Positions 19,943 to 29,230 of a stretch of DNA of 64,000 bases are shown here, piece after piece (within the stretch, counting starts at the first letter, position 1; each line of letters opens with the position of its first letter). Both the position numbers and the translations under genes were made by a program. The notes under the pieces are model-generated. The model was not told the origin of the DNA. It did no database searches and saw nothing but the letters and a program-made list of their open reading frames with translations. Origin of the DNA: Mycetocola lacteus (GTDB taxonomy: Bacteria; Actinomycetota; Actinomycetes; Actinomycetales; Microbacteriaceae); the NCBI RefSeq assembly GCF_003667575.1, contig NZ_RCUY01000016.1:34944-98943 (forward strand). The letters are read 5' to 3'.

Positions 19943-20601
19943 GCCTGCCCCAGCCCGACCTCTCGGTCTACCTGGTGACCGATACCGCCCAGCTGCGCGC
20001 CGCCGGACACGATCCCGTGGGCGGTGTGCTGGCCGCGGTAGCCGGGGGCGTCAACACCGTGCAGGTGCGTGAGAAGGACGCCTCGGCCCGCGACTTCCTG
20101 GCCTACGTCGAAGCCCTCTCGGCGGCCCTGCCCGCGCATGTGTCCCTGATTGTCAACGACCGGGTGGACGTGTTTCTCGCCGCCCGGGTGCGGGCGGCCC
20201 GGGTGGCTGGCGTGCACGTGGGGCAGAGCGATCTGCCGGTGACCGCGATCCGCTCGCTGATCGGCACCGACGCGATCCTCGGGCTGTCCGCCAGTACCCC
20301 CGAGGAGATCGCGGCCGCCGCGGCCTCGGGGGTGGTGGATCACATCGGCATCGGACCGCTGCACAACACGACCACCAAGGCCGATGCGCCGGACGGGCTG
20401 GGACACCCGGCGGTTGCTCGACTCGCCGCCGCTTCGCCGTTGCCCGCGGTGGCCATCGGCGGTCTGCACGCCGCAGATCTGCCGATCCTGCGTGCGGCGG
20501 GCCTGGAGGGTGCGGCGCTGGTGTCTGCGATCTGTGCCGTCCCCGACCCCGAAGCAGCGGCCCGCGAGCTGCGTGCAGCCTGGAACGGAGCGGCGGCATG
20601 A
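19939..20601 (+). CDS. thiE: Thiamine-phosphate synthase
   Basis: It joins HMP-pyrophosphate to thiazole phosphate to give thiamine phosphate. The 220-residue TIM-barrel protein has VQVREKDAS (HMP-PP binding), [24 protein letters not shown], the [12 protein letters not shown] phosphate loop and AIGGLH. The start overlaps the thiM stop as ATGA. The next gene overlaps the thiE stop in the same way. Confidence 0.97.
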   Translation: MSLPQPDLSVYLVTDTAQLRAAGHDPVGGVLAAVAGGVNTVQVREKDASARDFLAYVEALSAALPAHVSLIVNDRVDVFLAARVRAARVAGVHVGQSDLPVTAIRSLIGTDAILGLSASTPEEIAAAAASGVVDHIGIGPLHNTTTKADAPDGLGHPAVARLAAASPLPAVAIGGLHAADLPILRAAGLEGAALVSAICAVPDPEAAARELRAAWNGAAA

Positions 20602-22139
20602 GCGCGGAGGTTTCCAACCCGAACCCGGAGGCCTCCGGTCCGGTCCGAGTCCTCTCGATCGCCGGCACCGATCCCACCGGTGGGGCCGGCATCCAGGCCG
20701 ACCTCAAGTCCATCGCCGCCAATGGCGGTTTCGGGATGGCCGTGGTCACCGCCCTGGTTGCCCAGAACACCCGGGGTGTGCGTAGCGTGCACGTGCCGCC
20801 CGTGGCCTTCCTGCGGGAGCAGCTGGATGCGGTCTCGGATGACGTGGTCATCGACGCGGTGAAGATCGGGATGCTCGGCGACGCGGAGGTGATCGACACC
20901 GTGACTCGCTGGCTGGATGAGGTCCGCCCGCCCCTCGTCGTCCTTGACCCGGTGATGATCGCGACCAGCGGCGACCGGCTCCTGGCGGCCGAGGCCGAGA
21001 CTGCGCTGCGCGGCCTGCTCTCGCGGGCACACCTGATCACCCCCAACATCCCCGAGCTGGCAATCCTCGCCGAGGAACCCGCTGCCACCACCTGGCCGGG
21101 TGTCCTGGAGCAGGCGCTGCGCGTCTCCGAGCGCTATGCCGTACGGGTCCTCGCCAAGGGCGGACACCTGGAGGGGGCGCATGCTCCGGACGCCCTGGTT
21201 GATGCCTCCGGCACCCTGCCCGAGCGGGCGCGCGTGGTGGAATTCTCGGGTGTGCGTATCCACACCGAAAACACCCACGGAACGGGCTGTTCGCTCTCCG
21301 CAGCCCTGGCCACTCGAATTGCCGCGGACGGGGACTGGCTTGCGGCCATCGCCGAGGTCAAGCGCTGGTTGACCGAGTCGATCACCCACGCCGATTCGCT
21401 GCACGTGGGTGAGGGTCACGGGCCGATCTCCCACTTCGCCGGACTCTGGTCGCGCGGCGGCCTGGCAACCGAGCGTGCGGCCGGTGAGTACCTCGAAGAC
21501 TGGTGGCAGGCCATCGCCCCGATCCGGCACCGGGCAAATACTCTCCCGTTTGTTGAGCAGCTGGGTGCGGGAACCCTCGATCGCGACGCGTTCACCTGGT
21601 ACCTGGCCCAGGACGCGCTCTACCTGCGGGACTATTCCCGGGTGCTTGCCGAAGCCTCAAAGCTTGCTCCAACCCCCGAAGAACAGGCGTTTTGGGCTGC
21701 CGGCGCCAACGGGGCGATCGCCGCAGAGCTCCAGCTTCACCAGGGCTGGTTGCCCGAGGATGAGGTGTTCTCCACGCCGCCCGCTCCGACGACCATCGCC
21801 TACGTGGATCATCTGCTGGCCGCTGCCGCGCGCGGTGAATACGCGGTGATTATCGCCGCGGTGCTGCCCTGCTACTGGCTCTATCAGGACATCGGGACCC
21901 GCCTGGTGGCGCAGTCACATCCCGAGCACCCGTATGCGAGCTGGCTGGAAACCTACGCCGATGAGGTCTTCGCCCGATCCACCCGCTCGGCGATTGGATA
22001 CGTGGGGGAGGCCGTGCGTCGGGCGGATCCGGAGACGCGGGCGCGGATGTTCGAGGCCTTCGAGCGCGCTTCGGCCCATGAGGTCGCCTTCTTTGCCGCC
22101 CCACTGGAGGCTCGAGCGGTTCCCGGACACGCCGAATGA
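20598..22139 (+). CDS. thiD: HMP/HMP-phosphate kinase fused to TenA-type thiaminase II
   Basis: The 513-residue protein has two domains. Residues 15-275 are ThiD, phosphorylating the pyrimidine HMP: SIAGTDPTGGAGIQADLK at the substrate site, VLDPVM, and NTHGTGCSLSAAL at the anion hole. Residues 285-505 are TenA, which recovers HMP from degraded thiamine: WYLAQDALYLRDYSR, and the catalytic cysteine in LPCYWLYQDIG. The fusion pairs making HMP with phosphorylating it. It is known in actinobacteria and yeast Thi20. It starts with ATGA overlap after thiE. Confidence 0.96.
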   Translation: MSAEVSNPNPEASGPVRVLSIAGTDPTGGAGIQADLKSIAANGGFGMAVVTALVAQNTRGVRSVHVPPVAFLREQLDAVSDDVVIDAVKIGMLGDAEVIDTVTRWLDEVRPPLVVLDPVMIATSGDRLLAAEAETALRGLLSRAHLITPNIPELAILAEEPAATTWPGVLEQALRVSERYAVRVLAKGGHLEGAHAPDALVDASGTLPERARVVEFSGVRIHTENTHGTGCSLSAALATRIAADGDWLAAIAEVKRWLTESITHADSLHVGEGHGPISHFAGLWSRGGLATERAAGEYLEDWWQAIAPIRHRANTLPFVEQLGAGTLDRDAFTWYLAQDALYLRDYSRVLAEASKLAPTPEEQAFWAAGANGAIAAELQLHQGWLPEDEVFSTPPAPTTIAYVDHLLAAAARGEYAVIIAAVLPCYWLYQDIGTRLVAQSHPEHPYASWLETYADEVFARSTRSAIGYVGEAVRRADPETRARMFEAFERASAHEVAFFAAPLEARAVPGHAE

Positions 22140-22144
22140 CACAC

Positions 22145-22180
22145 CCGGCGTGCACATTCCCCCGCGGGTGTGCACGCCGG
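22145..22180 (+). terminator. thi operon terminator
   Basis: A perfect 12-bp stem (22145-22156 with 22169-22180) lies a few bases after the thiD/tenA stop, followed by AAAACC rather than a T-run. Confidence 0.6.
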
Positions 22181-22279
22181 AAAACCGCGGAAACACGCTA
22201 AAAAAACGCCGCTTTTGGGGTCCGTGGTCAAACTCCGGGTGAAAATCAGGTACTCTAATAGAGGTCGCAAGATCACCAT

Positions 22280-22353
<74 letters not shown>

Positions 22354-22367
22354 CAGATGGAAACATC

Positions 22368-22403
22368 AAAGCCGGTCAGAGAAATCTGACCGGCTTTTGT
22401 TTT
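22368..22403 (+). terminator. tRNA-Pro terminator
   Basis: A perfect 13-bp stem (22368-22380 with 22385-22397), GAAA loop, then TGTTTT. Confidence 0.9.
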
Positions 22404-22509
22404 GCGCCGGGCCACTCACCCACTCGGCGGCTGTGCTCGTCCTCCTCCGCAGGGGTGCTCTCCTTCGCGCTGACGCAGGGCATACTGTCACACGGCATAC
22501 ATGCGCACA

Positions 22510-22541
22510 AGACGCCCGCACACGTGGGTGTACGGGCGTCT
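22510..22541 (-). terminator. Terminator of metallophosphoesterase gene
   Basis: A 14-bp stem with one G-T pair (22510-22523 with 22528-22541) lies 26 bp past the leftward stop codon at 22568. Confidence 0.6.
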
Positions 22542-22567
22542 GAGGCGTGCCTGAGGCTTGGGGACGT

Positions 22568-23527
22568 CTAGCGGGCCACCAGGGTGACCAGCGTGGCCTC
22601 GGGGCGGCAGGCAAAGCGCACCGGGGCATAGATCGAGGTGCCGAGGCCCGCCGAGACGTTGAGGTAGGCGCTGCGGAACGCGTGTCGCCAGAGGCTCAGT
22701 CCCTTGACCTGACGTCGCGGAATATCGCAGTTGGTCACCAGGGCACCCACCCCCGGGACGCACACCTGTCCGCCGTGGGTGTGGCCGGCCAGGATCACAT
22801 CGGCCCCGTGGGTGACAAACGAGTTGAGCACACGCTGATACGGGGCGTGAGCGACGCCGATGTGCAGTGCGGGTGCGGCGGTGTCGGACTCGAAGGAATC
22901 GGCGTCCTCCTGCCCGTCCAGGAGGCCGGTGAGCAGATCGAGACGGTCCCGTCCGATGTGCGGATCGTCGACCCCGAAGAACCCGATCCGCGTCCCGCGA
23001 ATGGTGATCTCATCCACCCGGTTGTTGAGTGAGCGCCATCCCAGCGCCTCGGTGAAAAAGCGCTCGAGCCGCGGGGTATCGAGATCCTTGGAGCGGCGCG
23101 GTGCCGAGGCCCCTGAGGAGGAGGGTCCACGGAAATATCGCAGCCAGTTTTTCCGCACCGGACCGTAGTAGTCGTTGGAACCGTTGACGTAGACGCCGGG
23201 AACCCCACCAAACTCGGCAAAGGCCAGCTCGATCCCACGGATTCCGTCGGCATGGCCGAGATTATCGCCGGTGTCCACCACGAGGTCGGGCTGTTCGGCT
23301 GCCAGCGAGCGCACCCAGGCCTGCTTATCGCGCTGCCAGGGGGCCATATGCAGATCCGAGAGGTGCAGGATCTTGATCGGTTCGCTTCCCGCCGGAAGCA
23401 CCGGGATCTCGACCCGACGCAGCGTGAACAGGCGCCGTTCCACCAGGCTCGCCCACGCAAAACACCCCGCGGCCGCGACGGCCAACACCCCCACCAGGGG
23501 AGTAATTCTGCCGGTCCGTCGGGCCAT
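22568..23527 (-). CDS. Membrane-anchored metallophosphoesterase (YkuE-like)
   Basis: The 319-residue protein has one N-terminal membrane segment (residues 9-27) and a calcineurin-like phosphoesterase domain. Metal motifs are SDLH (57-60), GDN (87-89), GSND (116-119, in place of GNHD) and AGHTHGGQ near the C-terminus. These resemble YkuE-type phosphoesterases, whose natural substrates are mostly unknown. The start has an AAGGAG site 7 nt upstream. It lies 14 bp downstream of the PBP gene and is probably cotranscribed with it, consistent with an envelope role. Confidence 0.9.
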   Translation of the reverse strand: MARRTGRITPLVGVLAVAAAGCFAWASLVERRLFTLRRVEIPVLPAGSEPIKILHLSDLHMAPWQRDKQAWVRSLAAEQPDLVVDTGDNLGHADGIRGIELAFAEFGGVPGVYVNGSNDYYGPVRKNWLRYFRGPSSSGASAPRRSKDLDTPRLERFFTEALGWRSLNNRVDEITIRGTRIGFFGVDDPHIGRDRLDLLTGLLDGQEDADSFESDTAAPALHIGVAHAPYQRVLNSFVTHGADVILAGHTHGGQVCVPGVGALVTNCDIPRRQVKGLSLWRHAFRSAYLNVSAGLGTSIYAPVRFACRPEATLVTLVAR

Positions 23528-23541
23528 CGGGGTGCTCCTTG

Positions 23542-26109
23542 CTAACAGCTCTGCTTGGTTACGGTGATGGAGGCCGGCGTATTGGCCGGGTTCACCATCG
23601 TATTGGCGGCGGGGATCTGTGCGGTCACCTTACCGTCACCGGGCGGCGCGGTCGGGTCGGCCACACACTTCTGATCCACGCTGGTGAAGCCGATGCCCTG
23701 GAGGGCCGACTTCGCCTGATCGCCGGTCATGTTCGACAGATCCGGAACACTCTTCCCGGTGCCGTCACTGGGGCGGATGGTGATCGTGTTCCCCGAGGTG
23801 ACGTTGGTGCCGGCGGCCGGGTCGGTACCCGCCACCATTCCCGCGGCCACACTCGAGAGAACCGGGTCACCCACCTGCACGTTGAATCCGGCGGCGGTGA
23901 GCGCGGCGGTGGCGTCGGCGACGCTCTGACCGCTCACATCCGGGACCGGGCTCTGCTGGGTCTTGGTCAGCGAGGCATCCGGCTTCGGGAAGGCGTCTCC
24001 ACCGAACTTGCCGATGGTCGCGGTGGTGATCCCGGCAAACGCGCGGAACTTTGCCTGGAAGGCGCTGGTACCGTTTGCCTGCACGTTATACATCGAGGAC
24101 TTGCGGCCGGTGCCGGGCATACCCTGCACGTTTCCGATCCAGAACGAGGTCACGGCCTTGGTGGTTCCACCGGTGATCCAGGTGTCATACGCGTCATCCG
24201 CGGTACCGGTCTTACCGAACTGCGGGGCACCGGGGACAACCGCGTTGGCGGCGGTTCCACCGGGACCAAACACGGCCTGCATGGCGTAGGCCGCGGTGTT
24301 GGCAACCTCGGGGGTTACCGCCTGGTCGCAGCTGGACTTCGGCACGGCCATGTCCTTACCGCCCGGGCCCACGATCTTGTCGATGGCAACCGGGGTGCAG
24401 AACTTACCCTGTGCGGCAATACCCGCGAAGGCACTCGCCATGGTCAGCGGGGCGATTTCGTTCGCACCGAGGACCGAGGAGGGGAGCTTGGAGAGCTCGC
24501 CACCGTCTGCGCGGTGGACACCGAGGGACTCGGCGGTCTTACGGATGTCGCACAGGTCCAGCTTGCTGGCCATGTTCACAAACGCGGTGTTGACCGAGCG
24601 TCGGGTCGCCTCATAAGGGGTGATTCGGCCCGATCCGCTACCGTCGTAGTTCTGGGGGTTCCAGGGCGCGGTGGTCATACGACCCCCGGGTTCACAGCTG
24701 TCCGTCCACCGGGTGTAGGACTGTCGGCTGGCGTCAACGGTGTCGTTGAGCGACTTGCCGGACTTCAGCCAGTCCAGCAGCACAAAGACCTTGTACTGCG
24801 AACCCACCTGGAATCCGTTGGAGCCACCGTAGTTGTAGTCGGTGTTGTAGTTGATGCTGGTGTGCGAACGGCTTGCCTGGCCCACCTGCTGGTCCTCGGA
24901 GAAGGTCTTGTTCTGGACCATCGCCAGCACGCGGCCGGTACCCGGCTGCACGGTCGAAGCAGCGGCACCGAGCTCAACGTTCGGCTTCTCCTCGGGAACC
25001 CAGCGATCCATCGCAGCCTGGGCGGCGTTCTGGATGTCGAGGTCGAGGGAGGTGTAGACGTCCATGCCACCGCGACGCAGGGTCGCACGCCGGTCATCCA
25101 GGGTCGCACCGAATTCGGGGCTGTTCAGGATGATGTTCTGCACGTAGTTACAGAAGTAACCGGCGTTTCCGGCGGCCTGACATCCGGTGCTCGGCGGCTT
25201 GAGGTTCGGCTCAATCGGGCTCGCCACGGCCTCATCGTGCTGAGCCTTGGTGATCTTCCCCTCCTTGAGCATCTTGTCGATGACGTAGTCGCGGCGGTCC
25301 TTGGTCAGCTTGTAGCCGTTGGCCGCACCATTCTTCTCGCTATCGGGGCGGTCGATGCGCAGACCGTTGGGGTCGTTGATGGTCGCGATCAGCGTCGCAG
25401 CCTGCTGGATGTTGACATCCTTGGCGGACACACCGAAGTAGTACTGAGAGGCTGCCTCGACACCGTAGGAGACACCACCAAAGTTGGCGATGTTGAGGTA
25501 CCCGAGCAGGATCTGGTCCTTGGTGTACTTCTGCTCCACACCGATCGAATAGCGCATTTCGCGCAGCTTACGTTCGGGGGTCTGGCGGATCGCATCCTGA
25601 TAGGCGGCGTCACGCTGTTCCTTATTGGTGATCTGTTCAGCGTTCTGCACCAGCACGTTCTTCACGTACTGCTGGGTGATCGAGGATCCGCCCTGGGTGC
25701 CGGATGACTTCACAAAGTTTGACAGAACGGCACGGGTGGTACCGATCAGGTCCACGCCGCCGTGATCGTAGAAGCGCGGGTCCTCGGTGGAAACCGCGGC
25801 GTCCTTAAAGTATTGGGAGACTTCGTCCCAGCCCACCTGCTGGCGGTTCTGGTCGTAGAAGGTGGCCAGCAGCTGGTGGCTGCCGTCCGAGGCGGTCGCG
25901 TAGATGTTTGTACGCTCCATCGGCGGATCAATGTCCAGGAAAGCCGGGAGCCCATCGAATGCGTTGATCGCACCCTTGGTGGACATGCCGGTCACGGCGA
26001 GGGCGGGGGTGACCGCTGCGGTCACGAGGATCCCCGCGGCGACGCTGAGACCGATGAAGCCCATCAGGCTACCCAGGACACCGCTACCGGTACGTTTTTC
26101 TTGAGGCAT
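23542..26109 (-). CDS. Bifunctional class A penicillin-binding protein with PASTA domains
   Basis: The 855-residue protein polymerises and cross-links peptidoglycan. It has one membrane helix (about residues 12-40). The glycosyltransferase domain contains STEDPRFYDHGG and GGSSITQQYVKN. The transpeptidase domain has the SxxK motif SQYK, SVN, and KTG in FGKTGTADDA. Two PASTA-like repeats form the C-terminal 130 residues. Possible starts are ATG 26166, 26130 and 26109. I chose 26109 because TAAACT lies 7 nt upstream, none of them has a good ribosome site, and the N-terminus then resembles its relatives. Longer forms cannot be excluded. Confidence 0.93.
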   Translation of the reverse strand: MPQEKRTGSGVLGSLMGFIGLSVAAGILVTAAVTPALAVTGMSTKGAINAFDGLPAFLDIDPPMERTNIYATASDGSHQLLATFYDQNRQQVGWDEVSQYFKDAAVSTEDPRFYDHGGVDLIGTTRAVLSNFVKSSGTQGGSSITQQYVKNVLVQNAEQITNKEQRDAAYQDAIRQTPERKLREMRYSIGVEQKYTKDQILLGYLNIANFGGVSYGVEAASQYYFGVSAKDVNIQQAATLIATINDPNGLRIDRPDSEKNGAANGYKLTKDRRDYVIDKMLKEGKITKAQHDEAVASPIEPNLKPPSTGCQAAGNAGYFCNYVQNIILNSPEFGATLDDRRATLRRGGMDVYTSLDLDIQNAAQAAMDRWVPEEKPNVELGAAASTVQPGTGRVLAMVQNKTFSEDQQVGQASRSHTSINYNTDYNYGGSNGFQVGSQYKVFVLLDWLKSGKSLNDTVDASRQSYTRWTDSCEPGGRMTTAPWNPQNYDGSGSGRITPYEATRRSVNTAFVNMASKLDLCDIRKTAESLGVHRADGGELSKLPSSVLGANEIAPLTMASAFAGIAAQGKFCTPVAIDKIVGPGGKDMAVPKSSCDQAVTPEVANTAAYAMQAVFGPGGTAANAVVPGAPQFGKTGTADDAYDTWITGGTTKAVTSFWIGNVQGMPGTGRKSSMYNVQANGTSAFQAKFRAFAGITTATIGKFGGDAFPKPDASLTKTQQSPVPDVSGQSVADATAALTAAGFNVQVGDPVLSSVAAGMVAGTDPAAGTNVTSGNTITIRPSDGTGKSVPDLSNMTGDQAKSALQGIGFTSVDQKCVADPTAPPGDGKVTAQIPAANTMVNPANTPASITVTKQSC

Positions 26110-26116
26110 AGGATTC

Positions 26117-26122
26117 AGTTTA
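26117..26122 (-). promoter_or_regulatory. -10 element, leaderless start for PBP gene
   Basis: Read leftward, TAAACT is followed by 7 nt and then ATG 26109. This favours the shortest of three candidate starts. Confidence 0.45.
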
Positions 26123-26183
26123 AGCGACATTGCTGAAAGAATCCCTATCCGGGTCCCGAACTTCATACTTATTAAGGAGAAAC

Positions 26184-26354
26184 ATGAATCGCTGGGAGTA
26201 CCTCACCACGCCGCTCATGATCCACAACACGGCCGCGATCCTCAACAACTGGGGTAAGCAGGGCTGGGAGCTGGTTCAGGTGGTGAACGGACCCGAGGGT
26301 GGCCTGGTTGCCTACCTCAAGCGTCCGCTGATCGAGGAGGGGGCACAGGCATGA
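26184..26354 (+). CDS. DUF4177-type small protein
   Basis: The 56-residue protein starts at ATG after AAGGAGA (6 nt spacing). It has the WEYLTTP start and a GWELVQVV core typical of DUF4177-like proteins found widely in actinobacteria; no function is known. Its stop overlaps the RidA start as ATGA, so the two are translationally coupled. It is divergent from the PBP gene. Confidence 0.85.
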   Translation: MNRWEYLTTPLMIHNTAAILNNWGKQGWELVQVVNGPEGGLVAYLKRPLIEEGAQA

Positions 26355-26821
26355 GCACCATCGCCGACCGTTTCGCCGAACTGGGTCTGAGCCTGCCCGA
26401 GGTCGCCGCTCCGGTGGCTGCCTATGTGCCCGCGGTGACCGAGGGAAACCTCGTATTCACCTCGGGACAGCTGCCGTTTGTCTCCGGCGCACTGCCCGAG
26501 ACGGGCAAGGTGGGCGAAGGAGATGGGCTGGTCAGCCCCGAGATCGCTGCCGAGTATGCCGGCATTGCGGTGCTCAACGCGCTGGCAGCCGTGCAGGCGC
26601 AGATCGGTTCGCTGGATCGGATCACCCGGATCGTCAAGATCAACGGCTTCGTCGCCTCGGACCCCGAATTCTTTGGCCAGCCCGCCGTGATCAACGGAGC
26701 CTCGACCCTGATTGGCGAGATCTTCGGTGAGCGCGGGCAGCATGCTCGGGCCGCTGTTGGTGTTGCGGTACTGCCGCTGAATGCCCCGGTTGAGGTCGAG
26801 ATCGTGGTGGCTTTCGAGTAG
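26351..26821 (+). CDS. RidA family protein (YjgF/UK114)
   Basis: The 156-residue protein has a RidA fold: VPAVTEGNLVFTSGQLP, a LDRITRIVKINGFV segment and GERGQHARAAVGVAVLPLNAPVEVE. The arginine of the last segment is the conserved ligand-binding residue in deaminating RidA proteins, which hydrolyse reactive enamine/imine intermediates. It is slightly longer than the usual 130 residues and belongs to the YjgH-like branch rather than canonical RidA, so its activity is inferred. It is coupled to the DUF4177 gene upstream. Confidence 0.9.
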   Translation: MSTIADRFAELGLSLPEVAAPVAAYVPAVTEGNLVFTSGQLPFVSGALPETGKVGEGDGLVSPEIAAEYAGIAVLNALAAVQAQIGSLDRITRIVKINGFVASDPEFFGQPAVINGASTLIGEIFGERGQHARAAVGVAVLPLNAPVEVEIVVAFE

Positions 26822-26836
26822 TTCCCCACACACCAG

Positions 26837-26878
26837 ACGAGTGGCACTCGACCTCGGGGCCGAGTGCCACTCGTTTTG
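26837..26878. terminator. Bidirectional terminator between ridA and acs
   Basis: A 14-bp stem (26837-26850 with 26861-26874) is followed by TTTGGGG. It lies between convergent genes and can serve both. Confidence 0.8.
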
Positions 26879-26906
26879 GGGCGAAGTGGATATTAGATAC
26901 GCGGCG

Positions 26907-28880
26907 CTAGCGGGCGGCCACGTCCGCCGAGATGATCCGCATGACCGTGGTATCGGCGAGCGTGGTGGTGTCACCCACCTCACGCCCCTCGGCCAGGTCG
27001 CGCAGCAGGCGGCGCATGATCTTACCCGAACGGGTTTTGGGCAGCTCGGCCACCACAAAGATGTCGCGGGGACGAGCGATCGGGCCGATGAGCGTGGACA
27101 CGTGTGACTTTAGTGCCGCCGACACCGCCGCGTGGTCCGCAGTTTCCTCGGCCTGGCTCTCCTTGAGGATCACAAACGCCACCACCGCCTGACCGGTGGT
27201 CTCATCGGTTGCCCCCACCACGGCAGATTCGGCGACAAACGGGTGTGCCACCAGTGCCGACTCGATTTCGGCGGTGGAGAGCCGGTGTCCGGACACGTTC
27301 ATCACATCGTCCACACGCCCGAGCAGCCAGACGTCACCGTCGGCATCCAGGCGTGCGCCATCGCCGGCGAAGTAGGCGTTGGGGAACGTGCTCCAGTAGG
27401 TCTCCCGGAATCGATCCGGGTCGCCCCAGATGCCGCGCAGCATGCTGGGCCAGGGTTCGGTGATGGCCAGCAGGCCGCCGCTTCCCGGCGGGACCGGGGT
27501 CCCGTTTTCCTCAAGTACCGAAACCTCGATACCGGGGAGGGGAACCTGAGCGCTGCCGGGCTTGGTGACCGTGACGCCCGGGAGGGCCGAAATCATGATC
27601 GCACCGGTTTCGGTCTGCCACCAGGTATCCACGATCGGGGCGGTCTTGCCGCCGATGACCTTGCGGTACCACATCCAGGCCTCGGGGTTGATGGGCTCAC
27701 CCACCGATCCCAGCAGGCGGATGCTGGACAGATCCGAGCGCTTGGGGATCTTCCGACCGAGCTTCATCGCGGCTCGGATCGCGGTGGGGGCGGTGTAAAA
27801 CACGCTGACGCGATACTTTTCGATCAGCTCCCACCAGCGTCCGGGATTGGGGGAGTCGGGGGTTCCCTCATAGAGCACCTGGGTTGCGCCGTTGGCGAGC
27901 GGTCCATAGGTCACGTAGGTGTGTCCGGTGATCCAGCCCACATCCGCGGTGCACCAGTACACGTCGGTTTCGGGGTGGATATCAAAAACATTGCGGTGGG
28001 TATACGCGGCCTGGGTCAGGTACCCACCCGAGGTGTGCAGGATGCCCTTGGGTGCACCCGTGGTCCCCGAGGTGTAGAGGATGAACAGCGGGTTTTCCGC
28101 GGGGAACGCCTCGGGCTCGTGCACGCTGGATGCCGCCGGGACGCGCTCATGCCACCAGTGGTCCCGGCCCTCGGTCCACTCGATCTGATTGCCGCCGCGG
28201 CCCACCACAAGGACATTGCGGACGGTTTGCTGCGTGGGAAGGTCGCCGCGGGCCTCCAGAGCCGCGTCCACGGCGGGCTTGAGCGGTGAGACCTTGCCCT
28301 TGCGATAGCCTCCATCGGCGGTGATGATCAGGGTCGCCGCCGCGTCGTCCACGCGGGCACGAATGCTGTCGGCGCTGAAGCCGCCGAAGATGACCGAGTG
28401 CACGGCGCCCAGGCGGGCCACCGCGAGCATCGAGACGATGGCTTCGGGAATCATCGGCAGATAGATGGCCACCCGGTCGCCGGCACGGACGCCGAGATCG
28501 GTGAGGACATTTGCCGCGCGCTTAACCTCATCGGTCAGCTCGGCATAGGAAATCGCCCGGGTATCGCCGGGCTCGCCCTCCCAGTAGAGCGCGATCCGAT
28601 CGCCATTGCCCGCCTCCACGTGCCGGTCCAGGCAGTTGTAGGCCACGTTGAGCGTGCCATCCTCGAACCACTTGGCAAACGGCGGGTTTTCCCAGTTCAG
28701 CACCGAGGTGAAGGGGCGCTGCCAACTGATCAGCTCGCGTGCCTGATCCGCCCAGAACCCCAACCTGTCTGCCTGAGCGCGAGCGTAGAGCGTCTCATCT
28801 GCATTTGCCTGCGCGACAAACTCCGGAGTGGGCTCGAATCGACGGGTTTCGGTGAGCAGATTATCAATCTGGGCATTCAT
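26907..28880 (-). CDS. acs: Acetyl-coenzyme A synthetase
   Basis: It makes acetyl-CoA from acetate, ATP and CoA. The 657-residue protein has the AMP-forming signatures YTSGTTGAPKG, WWQTETG, AGDGARLDADGDVWLLGR and the C-terminal PKTRSGKIMRR. The lysine in the last motif is the usual acetylation site that silences Acs. The start at 28880 follows AAGGAG at 11 nt. An upstream in-frame start at 28937 would add an unconserved tail. The gene reads away from the Tad locus, leaving a 478-bp intergenic region. Confidence 0.97.
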   Translation of the reverse strand: MNAQIDNLLTETRRFEPTPEFVAQANADETLYARAQADRLGFWADQARELISWQRPFTSVLNWENPPFAKWFEDGTLNVAYNCLDRHVEAGNGDRIALYWEGEPGDTRAISYAELTDEVKRAANVLTDLGVRAGDRVAIYLPMIPEAIVSMLAVARLGAVHSVIFGGFSADSIRARVDDAAATLIITADGGYRKGKVSPLKPAVDAALEARGDLPTQQTVRNVLVVGRGGNQIEWTEGRDHWWHERVPAASSVHEPEAFPAENPLFILYTSGTTGAPKGILHTSGGYLTQAAYTHRNVFDIHPETDVYWCTADVGWITGHTYVTYGPLANGATQVLYEGTPDSPNPGRWWELIEKYRVSVFYTAPTAIRAAMKLGRKIPKRSDLSSIRLLGSVGEPINPEAWMWYRKVIGGKTAPIVDTWWQTETGAIMISALPGVTVTKPGSAQVPLPGIEVSVLEENGTPVPPGSGGLLAITEPWPSMLRGIWGDPDRFRETYWSTFPNAYFAGDGARLDADGDVWLLGRVDDVMNVSGHRLSTAEIESALVAHPFVAESAVVGATDETTGQAVVAFVILKESQAEETADHAAVSAALKSHVSTLIGPIARPRDIFVVAELPKTRSGKIMRRLLRDLAEGREVGDTTTLADTTVMRIISADVAAR

Positions 28881-29110
28881 GACGGCTAAATCGCTCCTTT
28901 GCGATGACGTGTTCCCACCTCGATGTGGGCCATGCACACACAGCGTACTCCGAAAAAACGGGTGCTCAGAACGTGTCCGCAGAATCCATCAAAAAGTTTT
29001 TTTGATGTGGATTCGGTTACGTTCCGCGGAATCATGCGGGAGTGCCCCTCGTGTCCCCCGAACTGGTGTCATCCACTTGGTGGACAGGGGTCGTCAAATC
29101 GACGTCGAGG
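28881..29110. other. acs upstream region
   Basis: This region holds the acs promoter and leader and an A/T-rich palindrome, CATCAAAAA/TTTTTGATG (28987-29107), of unknown role. I see no ORF. The rest of the gap to 29359 is taken by the 6C RNA. Confidence 0.5.
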
Positions 29111-29119
29111 GCGTACACT
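29091..29119 (+). promoter_or_regulatory. Promoter of the 6C RNA
   Basis: TCGTCA (29091-29096) and TACACT (29114-29119) are separated by 17 bp. Transcription would start near 29126. Confidence 0.5.
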
Positions 29120-29125
29120 AAATCC

Positions 29126-29230
29126 AGGCCGAAATTCTTATTTCGAGCGTGCAGCGCACAACGGATTCCCCCCAATCCAGTGTCGCTTGCGGCGGCATCC
29201 ATTCCCCCCAATGGATGCCGCCCTTTTATT
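29126..29230 (+). ncRNA. 6C small RNA
   Basis: Two successive hairpins each show exactly six C in the loop. The first is GGATT-CCCCCC-AATCC (29163-29178). The second is a 13-bp stem (29191-29203 with 29210-29222) around CCCCCC (29204-29209), followed by CTTTTATTTTT as terminator. This is the defining pattern of the actinobacterial 6C RNA family. In Mycobacterium tuberculosis the 6C RNA also lies next to the Tad-like locus (known), and the same neighbourhood is seen here. The 5' end is inferred from the promoter. Confidence 0.88.

Noticed and set aside
23539..25707. A 722-codon plus-strand ORF opposite the PBP gene
   Set aside because: Its composition (Gly, Val, His, Arg) is typical of an antisense frame of GC-rich coding DNA, and the minus strand has all the PBP motifs.
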